Shown here one piece after another: positions 13,851 through 19,014 of a stretch of 19,014 nucleotides of DNA (positions are counted from its first letter, which is position 1; the number at the start of each line of letters is the position of its first letter). The translations under genes and the position numbers were made by a program. Under the pieces are notes generated by a model that saw only the letters and a program-made list of their open reading frames with translations, was not told the DNA's origin and ran no database searches. Origin of the DNA: SIG459 sp045638085 (GTDB taxonomy: Bacteria > Bacillota > Clostridia > Oscillospirales > Oscillospiraceae); assembly GCA_045638085.1 (NCBI GenBank), contig JAZUAQ010000140.1:1-19014 (forward strand), given 5' to 3'.

Positions 13851-14696
13851 TCAGGCTGCTGCCTTTTTGGCTTTGATCTTTTTGGGCTTAGGCTCGTGGC
13901 GCTCGGAAACCTCGCCGTAGAACAATGCGGTGAGCATTGTAAGAACATAAGCCTGAATGAGCGCGTGGAGCAGAGTGAAGAGCACGCCCACGATAACGGG
14001 AAGTACAAAGCTGAGGGATATAAAGTGGTAAACAAGCTCTGTTACCAGAAGTCCGCTGAGCAGAGCGCCGAAAAGACGGAAGCTCATGGAGATAGGCAGG
14101 GAGAAGTCCTTGAGGGTAAGTCCCACGCCCTTAAGTCCGTTGCCTGCAATACCGCCGGACATAATCACGCAGTAGGAAAGGCAGCCCATTGCAATGGCGG
14201 CGTTTATGTCGGAAAGAGGCGCGGGCAGAGCGATGGAGTGTCCTGCCACGGTGACAGCCTGCAGTCCGAGAAGCTCGAAGAGTGTGCCGATAAAGATATA
14301 GGCGCCTGCGGCGAAGATATAAGCGCCCAGGAAGCCGTTTCTGTGGGGGCTGTTGCTCTTTGCCATTCCGTCAAAAAGTCCAACCGCGGTTTCCAGAAGC
14401 ATCTGGAGCTTGCCGGGAACAAGTTTGAAGCGGGGAATTACGAATATGCGCATGGCTGCGGCGAAAACAAGCAGCACTGCTGTGACTATGAACGCGGAAA
14501 TGAGGGAGGGGTTAACCTCCGTAAGCCCGAAAAGACTTATCTTTCCCTCCTCGTGGAGCACCGCATCGCGCATAAGCTCCTGAATGTCACCATGTCCTTC
14601 GCCGTGTCCTGTGAGGATTATGCCCACAAGCAGAATCACAAGAATTCCGACGAACAAACATAGGCTGATTGTCTTGGTTTTTTTGCTCACATGCAT
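13851..14696 (-). CDS. atpB: F0 ATP synthase a subunit
   Basis: This 281-residue membrane subunit forms the ion half-channels of F0. It begins with a hydrophobic helix (about 10-29), has a His- and Gly-rich periplasm-side loop (HGEGHG), and contains several further membrane helices. The essential arginine is Arg207 in SMSFRLFGALLSG. The C-terminus is a Lys-rich tail. The start is uncertain: the ATG at 14696 has AAAGG only 4 bases upstream, while a GTG at 14690 has better spacing. It is the first gene of the operon, and no atpI gene precedes it. Confidence 0.94.
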   Translation of the reverse strand: MHVSKKTKTISLCLFVGILVILLVGIILTGHGEGHGDIQELMRDAVLHEEGKISLFGLTEVNPSLISAFIVTAVLLVFAAAMRIFVIPRFKLVPGKLQMLLETAVGLFDGMAKSNSPHRNGFLGAYIFAAGAYIFIGTLFELLGLQAVTVAGHSIALPAPLSDINAAIAMGCLSYCVIMSGGIAGNGLKGVGLTLKDFSLPISMSFRLFGALLSGLLVTELVYHFISLSFVLPVIVGVLFTLLHALIQAYVLTMLTALFYGEVSERHEPKPKKIKAKKAAA

Positions 14697-14736
14697 ACCA
14701 CCTTTCTGTGATTTTGCACAGTATCTTAACCTAAAC

Positions 14737-14765
14737 AGCATAGTCCTTTAAATCTGCAATGTCAA
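14737..14765 (-). promoter_or_regulatory. ATP synthase operon promoter
   Basis: On the minus strand a perfect TTGACA (14760-14765) is followed by a 17-base spacer and TATGCT (14737-14742). The transcript would start near 14730, giving a leader of about 35 bases. The operon therefore has its own promoter just past the terminator of the upstream operon. Confidence 0.8.
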
Positions 14766-14799
14766 GGTTTTGGGGCTAATATTGACGTGTCCTTAACGA

Positions 14800-14832
14800 A
14801 GAAAAAGGCAGATCAAAAGACCTGCCTTTTTG
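14800..14832 (-). terminator. Terminator of the dehydrogenase-carboxypeptidase operon
   Basis: AAAAAGGCAG (14802-14811) pairs with CTGCCTTTTT (14822-14831). Both strands have T runs, so it may act in both directions, but only the minus-strand operon ends here. Confidence 0.88.
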
Positions 14833-14842
14833 TTAATTATTG

Positions 14843-16345
14843 TCAAAGATTGTAGAGCTCGCCGAACTTGTTCTCAAGGTACTGGCAGAACACGTTGGGG
14901 TCGAATTTTTCCTCGGTTGCGGACTCGAAAAGCTCGGTGGGTTTGCGGAGGCTGCCAAAGCGCCAGATGCGCTGGCCGTTCCAACTGTTGATGGGGGTGA
15001 AGTCGCCCTTTGCTATGCATTCGTCAACATCAACGCTCTCTTTCATCTTGCGGAGGAACTGTGCGCCGTAGGCGCTGCCCAGTGCGTAGGAGGGGAAGTA
15101 GCCGATTGCGCCGAAGGACCAGTGGCTATCCTGCAAAACGCCTTCGCTGTCGCTGGGGACATCGATGCCAAGATATTCCTTGTAAAGAGCGTTCCAGGTT
15201 GCGGGGAAGTCGGCAACTGCCAGTTCGCCTGCGAAGTAACGCTTCTCGATCTCGTAGCGGATCATGATATGGAGGGCATAGGTGAGCTCGTCGGCCTGAA
15301 TGCGGATGAGGCTGGGGTGGACGCAGTTGACTGCCTTGTAGAGGTCATCGACGGTGTAGCCTTCCATCTGCTCAGGGAAAAGCTCCTGCAGTTTGGGGAA
15401 GAGGATGCTGCAGAAGGCCTTGGAGCGGCCGAGAATGTTTTCATAGAAACGGCTCTGGCTTTCGTGAATGCCCATGCTTACGCCACCGTCAAGGACAGTG
15501 TAGGCAAGGTCGTCTTCGGAGCCTGTGTCATAGAGGGCGTGACCGCCTTCGTGGATAACAGCGAAGAGGGAGAAGCCCAGGTCGCTCTCGTCGTAGCGGG
15601 TGGTGATGCGCTCGTCAAAGTGAGAGCCCAGGGAGGTGGTGAAGGGATGCTCAGTGGTGGCAAGACCCACGTGGTCAAGGTCGAGACCGATGGTCTTCAT
15701 GAGCCAGTAGGAAAGCTCCTCCTGCTTCTGGGCGGGGAAGTGGCCGGTGAGCATATCTCTGTTGTGGGCGGGGGCGGCCATAACAGCCTCCAGAAGGGGG
15801 ACAATGCGGCTGCGGAGAGTTGCGAAGAACTCGTTGCAGCGCTCTTTGGTGAGACCTTCCTCAAACTCGTTCAGCCAGTAGTCATAGGGGTCCATCTCAG
15901 GCTCAACCCATGCGGCAATGCGCTTGTGGAAGTCGAAAACCTTCTCAAGATAGGGACGGTAGGATTCCCAGTCGTTGTTCTCCTTGGCAACATGCCATGC
16001 GTGGTCGGATTCAACCAGCAGCTTCTGCAGCTCGATATACTGATCCATGGGGATTTTCTGCAGCTGACGGATGCTCTTGAGCATCAGCTCAACGCAGCGA
16101 TTTTCCTTCTCGCTGAGCTCTGCGCGGTTTGCATCCAGATACTGAAGCAGATCAATGGTCTCCTGACCGGTGGCAAGGCGGTATACCTCTGCGCTGAGAA
16201 TGCTCATGCTCTGAGCGCGGTTTGCGGCGGTGCCCTTGGGGGCGCAGGTGGAGCCGTCGTAGTTTATGAGTCCAAGTGCGTGGTTATAAGCTGCCTGCTT
16301 TGCCTGAAGTTCAGCAAGGGAGGCTTTTGCGGTTTCAACAGTCAT
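14843..16345 (-). CDS. M32-family metallocarboxypeptidase
   Basis: This 500-residue cytosolic zinc carboxypeptidase belongs to the Thermus aquaticus carboxypeptidase (M32) family. It removes C-terminal residues from peptides and helps recycle amino acids. The zinc motif HEGGH (265-269, catalytic Glu266) and HESQSRFYEN (294-303, third ligand Glu295) are both present, and the length is normal. GAGGAT lies 6 bases before the ATG. It is the last gene of a three-gene operon, 21 bases after the nitroreductase gene, and is followed by a terminator. No signal peptide is seen. Confidence 0.95.
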   Translation of the reverse strand: MTVETAKASLAELQAKQAAYNHALGLINYDGSTCAPKGTAANRAQSMSILSAEVYRLATGQETIDLLQYLDANRAELSEKENRCVELMLKSIRQLQKIPMDQYIELQKLLVESDHAWHVAKENNDWESYRPYLEKVFDFHKRIAAWVEPEMDPYDYWLNEFEEGLTKERCNEFFATLRSRIVPLLEAVMAAPAHNRDMLTGHFPAQKQEELSYWLMKTIGLDLDHVGLATTEHPFTTSLGSHFDERITTRYDESDLGFSLFAVIHEGGHALYDTGSEDDLAYTVLDGGVSMGIHESQSRFYENILGRSKAFCSILFPKLQELFPEQMEGYTVDDLYKAVNCVHPSLIRIQADELTYALHIMIRYEIEKRYFAGELAVADFPATWNALYKEYLGIDVPSDSEGVLQDSHWSFGAIGYFPSYALGSAYGAQFLRKMKESVDVDECIAKGDFTPINSWNGQRIWRFGSLRKPTELFESATEEKFDPNVFCQYLENKFGELYNL

Positions 16346-16366
16346 TTATATATCCTCGATTTTTAT

Positions 16367-16888
16367 TTATTTTATGATTCTGTAATAGTTTTCCTTGCGG
16401 GGAGGAGCGACGGGGTGGTCCACGTCAGCGTAGCCCAGAGCGATGCTGCCAACGCCCTTCATGCCCTCGGGAATGCCCCATTTTGCCAGCATTGCCTTGC
16501 CCTCTTCGGTGGCGAACATCTGATCGGGACGGTGGATCCAGCAAGAGCCGAGGCCTGCGGCATAGGCTGCGTTAACCATGTTGGTGAGCACGGCGGAGGA
16601 GTTGATGGTACCGAAAAGGTCATCGGGAGCAACAACGATGATGATGGTGGGAGCGCCATAGTAGGGGTCGATGGGTGCGCCCATAATCTGAGCATTGAGC
16701 TTGCTGACGGCGTCACGCTCTTCCTTGTTCTGGATGGCGATTATCCAGGGGGTCTGCATGTTGCGTCCGGTGGGGGCATAGGTGCCTGCGTCAAGAACGG
16801 TGAGCAGCTCGGCCTCGGTAATCTGGTCGGGCTTGAACTTTCTGATGCTGCGGCGGTTCATCAAGACTTCAAGAGCTTCTTTTTTCAT
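16367..16888 (-). CDS. Nitroreductase-family flavoprotein
   Basis: This 173-residue protein is of the FMN-dependent nitroreductase family. The FMN phosphate-binding RRSIRKF (12-18) and APTGRNMQ (38-45) are typical, as is AAGLGSCWI in the second half. Such enzymes reduce nitro compounds, quinones or other acceptors with NAD(P)H; the substrate cannot be read from the sequence. AAGGAGG lies 9 bases before the ATG. It lies between the 2-hydroxyacid dehydrogenase (14-base gap) and the carboxypeptidase (21-base gap) and is likely co-transcribed. Confidence 0.92.
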   Translation of the reverse strand: MKKEALEVLMNRRSIRKFKPDQITEAELLTVLDAGTYAPTGRNMQTPWIIAIQNKEERDAVSKLNAQIMGAPIDPYYGAPTIIIVVAPDDLFGTINSSAVLTNMVNAAYAAGLGSCWIHRPDQMFATEEGKAMLAKWGIPEGMKGVGSIALGYADVDHPVAPPRKENYYRIIK

Positions 16889-16902
16889 TCTGATATTCCT
16901 CC

Positions 16903-17829
16903 TTATATCATTCCCTTTTTATTTTCGTCCATCCATGCTTTCAGATCATTTTTCATCATTGCAAAGCAGCGGCGGCCGTTAAACTCCCCTGCAAAAGCGT
17001 TGTGGGGGGTTAAAACTACATTTTTCATATCCCATAGGGGATGGTTTTCCGGGAGAGGTTCCTCCTCGAAAACATCAAGCACCGCGCCGGAAAGCTGTTC
17101 GCTTTCAAGTGCGGAGATGATAGCATCGGTGTCTGCAAGAGCACCGCGGGCTATATTTACAAAGCAGCTGCCCTTTTTCATAAGGGCGAAGCGCTCAGCG
17201 TTCATAATGTGGAAGGTTTCCTCTGTCAGGGGTGCGGCGAGGATGAGTATATCCGTTTCGGGGAGAAGGGAGTTCAGTTCCCGGACGCTTTTTACGGCGA
17301 AAAAGTTTTCGTCGGGCTTGGGATGGCGGCAAAGGGCGGTTACGGAGCAGCCCATGGCGCTGAGGCGCTTGCTTATCTCGGCGGCTATGCTGCCTGCGCC
17401 AAGGATGGTGACGGATTTTCCGCCTATTTCCCGGAGCATGCCCAGCTGCCTCCATCGCCGCTCTGCTCTTTGGGAGCGGAAATATTCAGCTTCCTTATAG
17501 AGGGAAAGCACGCCCCAAAGCACAAATTCGGCAATTGCCACGGAGTAAAGCCCGCGGGCATTATAAAGAGCAATGCCGTTTTCCCTGATGTAATCGAGGG
17601 GCATGTGGTCGTAGCCGGCGCTTGTGAGGTGGATGAGCTTAAGATTGGGGAAAGTGCGGATGTCATTGTGCTTGAAAAATTGGTAGCAGATGACGGCCTC
17701 GATTTTTTCTCTGTCCCCTTGATAAGGGAGGGTGTCGCTGCCGTCTTCGAGGATGTTGAAGCCCAGTTTGGAAAGCTCATAAATCTCCTCGCTGTTCATT
17801 CCGTTGCGCTTGGCAATTAAAAGATTCAT
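16903..17829 (-). CDS. D-isomer-specific 2-hydroxyacid dehydrogenase
   Basis: This 308-residue NAD(P)-dependent enzyme is of the family that interconverts 2-keto acids and D-2-hydroxy acids. The catalytic triad is visible: Arg228 in NIARGALAD, Glu257 in DVFEEEPLP and His276 in LTPHNA. The dinucleotide motif at 144-149 reads GAGSIA, with Ala in place of the usual third Gly. The start at 17829 is chosen because GGGAGG lies 5 bases upstream; an earlier in-frame ATG at 17847 is less well supported. It is the first gene of the operon with the nitroreductase and M32 peptidase. The substrate is unknown; phosphoglycerate and glyoxylate reductases are possible relatives. Confidence 0.92.
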   Translation of the reverse strand: MNLLIAKRNGMNSEEIYELSKLGFNILEDGSDTLPYQGDREKIEAVICYQFFKHNDIRTFPNLKLIHLTSAGYDHMPLDYIRENGIALYNARGLYSVAIAEFVLWGVLSLYKEAEYFRSQRAERRWRQLGMLREIGGKSVTILGAGSIAAEISKRLSAMGCSVTALCRHPKPDENFFAVKSVRELNSLLPETDILILAAPLTEETFHIMNAERFALMKKGSCFVNIARGALADTDAIISALESEQLSGAVLDVFEEEPLPENHPLWDMKNVVLTPHNAFAGEFNGRRCFAMMKNDLKAWMDENKKGMI

Positions 17830-17858
17830 TTCTGCCTCCCGATGCACCGATTTAATTC

Positions 17859-17887
17859 ATCATATCATTTCTGTATTAATAATGCAA
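17859..17887 (-). promoter_or_regulatory. Promoter of the dehydrogenase operon
   Basis: On the minus strand TTGCAT (17882-17887), a 17-base spacer and TATGAT (17859-17864) are present, with TGA before the -10 (extended). The transcript would start near 17852, giving a leader of about 24 bases. Confidence 0.78.
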
Positions 17888-17957
17888 TTTAATTGTTCGC
17901 CCCTCTTTCTCATATGGCGGAGGTTTGCTCCCACCGCAAATCCGCGTCTCCCCCCGT

Positions 17958-17981
17958 AGGGGCGGACCGATGTGCCCGCCC
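17958..17981. repeat. GGGGCGG hairpin module, copy 2
   Basis: GGGGCGGA-CCGATG-TGCCCGCCC is a close match to the module at 5233-5257. It is joined through AACAAAGCC directly to an R1 unit. Confidence 0.65.
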
Positions 17982-17984
17982 AAC

Positions 17985-18041
17985 AAAGCCTTCCCCTTGA
18001 GGGGAAGGTGGCATTTGCAGAGCAAATGACGGATGAGGTGG
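17985..18041 (+). repeat. Two-hairpin repeat unit R1, copy 6
   Basis: Nearly identical to copy 1 (35-91), with one visible difference in the loop of the second stem (AGA for GGA). As in copy 1 it is followed by GCTAT and a composite R2 repeat, so the R1-R2 arrangement is itself duplicated. Confidence 0.9.
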
Positions 18042-18045
18042 CTAT

Positions 18046-18279
18046 GTCTCCGACGGCCATATTCTTTTTGTGCCAGCAAAAAGAATATGGAAAGAAAAAC
18101 AGGCCAAAGAGGGGCGTAGAAAGCCCCTCTTTGGAAACTCCCCAAATGCGGAGGCAGAAAAGAGATTGTGCCACATAATGGGATCCTAAACCTTAGTGTG
18201 CATTCCTCGTTTTCCGCTCGGGACGCTGCTGCCTCGAGGCGACTGTTCGTCGCCACTGGGATTTTCCCTCGTTACGTTT
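18046..18279 (+). repeat. Composite dispersed repeat R2, copy C
   Basis: It contains the 14-bp stem (18057-18090) identical to copy A and an AAAGAGGGG/CCCCTCTTT hairpin. The GTGCCACATAAT stretch and the GCCTCGAGGC palindrome follow. The last hairpin is GGCGAC-TGTTC-GTCGCC (18238-18254), which differs from copy A by one C-G to A-T pair exchange. Confidence 0.88.
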
Positions 18280-18290
18280 CCGCACCCACC

Positions 18291-18316
18291 CGTAGGGCAG
18301 GGGCTTACTCCCGCCC
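18291..18316. repeat. GTAGGGCAGGGG hairpin module, copy 2
   Basis: Same module as at 527-551, here ending in CCCGCCC and followed by AACAAAGCC and an R1 unit. Confidence 0.7.
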
Positions 18317-18320
18317 AACA

Positions 18321-18374
18321 AAGCCTCCCCTATCAGGGGAGGTGGCACGGCGCAAGCCGTGTCGGAGAGGTTTT
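18321..18374 (+). repeat. R1-like repeat unit, copy 7
   Basis: The first stem is CCTCCCC (18324-18330) / GGGGAGG (18336-18342). The second stem is CACGGC (18346-18351) / GCCGTG (18356-18361) with a GCAA loop, then GTCGGAGAGGTT. Compared with the unit at 4807-4857, the second pair of this stem is A-T instead of G-C. Confidence 0.85.
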
Positions 18375-18519
18375 TAAAGCCTTCCCCTTGAGGTCGGGGC
18401 GTTAAGAAAATGTGCCAGTGGCACATTTTTAGCCACCGACCGCAGCAGCTATGCTGCGAGGAGGGAAGTTATTGAGGGCGGCAATCTTACAATTTCGCAA
18501 GGGCAGACGGATGAGGTGG
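18375..18519 (+). repeat. R1 unit interrupted by inserted sequence
   Basis: The left part of R1 (AAAGCCTTCCCCTTGAGG, 18376-18393) and its right part (GGCAGACGGATGAGGTGG, 18502-18519) are separated by about 108 bases. The insert begins with the inverted R3 module (18391-18470), with a 3-base shared AGG junction. Confidence 0.75.
18391..18470 (-). repeat. 80-bp module R3, inverted copy
   Basis: This is the reverse complement of 150-229, with equal length and about six differences. It contains an AAAATGTGCCA/TGGCACATTTT hairpin and a GCAGC-TAT-GCTGC hairpin, the latter compensated relative to the other copy. Confidence 0.88.
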
Positions 18520-18571
18520 TTATTTTTCGGGTCGTCGGGACGCCGACCCCTGTGAAACTTTTTGGAAAAAA

Positions 18572-18617
18572 TTGCGTCTTAGTAAATATATATGATACAA
18601 TATAATTGCATACTAAG
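18572..18617 (+). promoter_or_regulatory. Promoter of the lipoprotein gene with flanking inverted repeat
   Basis: TTGCGT (18572-18577), an 18-base spacer and TACAAT (18596-18601) preceded by TGA form an extended -10 promoter. CTTAGTA (18578-18584) and TACTAAG (18611-18617) form an inverted repeat flanking the -10 and the predicted start site, a position suited to a repressor operator. Confidence 0.6.
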
Positions 18618-18651
18618 ACAAAAGCGCACCCGTGAAAGGAGCGAAAATATT

Positions 18652-19014
18652 ATGACGAAAAGATTTATGTGCCTGATATTGGCGCTTTTGCTGTGCCTCT
18701 CTCTTCTGGCAGGGTGCGGAGAGACCCCCGCGCCTCCCGCTGAGCCCAGCCCCGAGATAAGCGCAGAGCCTACAATTGCCCCAACGCCCGAGAGTGAGCC
18801 GGAGATAGAGGGAACTCCCTTTACCTTCACCGGGGAGAATATGCCCCGCATGGATGGCTCAACCTCCCTTGTGCCTCTGGCTCAGGCAGCGGCGGGCGTC
18901 CTTTTGCGCGAAAGCCGCGAGGACACCGAAAGCCTCATCAAGTTTAACCGCACAAGCCAGTCCTATACCAATCTTATGTGGGGTCAATGCGATATTCTCA
19001 TCGCAAGCTGGCCT
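18652..19014 (+). CDS. PstS-like substrate-binding lipoprotein (partial)
   Basis: The gene runs off the window; 121 codons are visible. The N-terminus is a lipoprotein signal peptide with lipobox LAGC (Cys22), so the protein is anchored outside the cytoplasmic membrane. Residues about 24-57 are a Pro/Glu-rich spacer. MDGSTSLVPLAQA then matches the start of PstS-type phosphate-binding domains, where the DGSTS-like segment contributes to anion binding. AAAGGAG lies 10 bases before the ATG. It could be a PstS of a phosphate transporter or one of the stand-alone PstS-like proteins common in Clostridia; the following genes are not visible. Confidence 0.85.
   Translation, partial: MTKRFMCLILALLLCLSLLAGCGETPAPPAEPSPEISAEPTIAPTPESEPEIEGTPFTFTGENMPRMDGSTSLVPLAQAAAGVLLRESREDTESLIKFNRTSQSYTNLMWGQCDILIASWP

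Larger units (their letters stand above)
17888..18570. other. Repeat-rich non-coding island, right
   Basis: This stretch lies between divergent genes. No credible gene is seen. It holds a GGGGCGG hairpin (17958-17981), an R1 unit and composite repeat copy C. After these come a GGGCAGGGG module (18291-18316), another R1 unit, an interrupted R1 unit carrying an inverted R3 module, and a GGGTCG/CGACCC hairpin at about 18529-18549. Confidence 0.75.

Noticed and set aside
14840..17500. An 886-codon open frame on the plus strand, antisense to the M32 peptidase, nitroreductase and dehydrogenase
   Set aside because: Same reasoning: three recognised genes occupy the minus strand and the antisense product is compositionally odd, low in recognisable motifs.

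Overview
The window looks like chromosomal DNA of a moderately GC-rich Clostridia-type Firmicute, probably an Oscillospirales relative. This is inferred from strong AGGAGG-type ribosome binding sites, a Noc-like ParB, a KdpDE-like pair, a PstS-like lipoprotein, and repeats of a style I associate with gut Oscillospirales. The lineage is not proven from the sequence. No tRNA, rRNA, CRISPR array, transposase or phage gene was found.

Layout: 1-576 is a repeat-rich non-coding stretch. 577-2107 (minus) holds a Noc/ParB-like DNA-binding protein and a small membrane PH-domain protein. 2108-2312 is a divergent control region with a helically phased CGTTAA array. 2313-4116 (plus) encodes a short KdpD-like sensor kinase overlapping a KdpE-like response regulator, followed by tadA (4271-4729). 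4730-5374 is a second repeat island. On the minus strand, pyk, a YhcC-type radical SAM gene and a degenerate nucleotidyltransferase-like gene form a tight operon (8321 to 5375). Next comes an F-type ATP synthase operon read from 14696 to 8464 in the order atpB-atpE-atpF-atpA-atpG-atpD-atpC. A third minus-strand operon (17829 to 14843) encodes a D-2-hydroxyacid dehydrogenase, a nitroreductase and an M32 carboxypeptidase. 17830-18651 is a third repeat island, and a PstS-like lipoprotein gene (plus) runs off the right edge.

The most unusual protein feature is in the ATP synthase. There is no separate delta gene (atpH). The alpha subunit instead starts with about 80 extra residues that match the C-terminal, stator-binding half of delta, and the delta N-terminal helical domain is absent from the operon. 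If translated as read, every alpha subunit would carry a delta C-terminal domain. Subunit c also has a signal-peptide-like N-terminal extension and an atypical ion site.

The most unusual DNA feature is the set of mosaic palindromic repeats in the three non-coding islands. At least four independent hairpins differ between copies by paired substitutions that keep base pairing. One 80-bp module occurs in opposite orientations at the two ends of the window, and at the right-hand end it splits another repeat.
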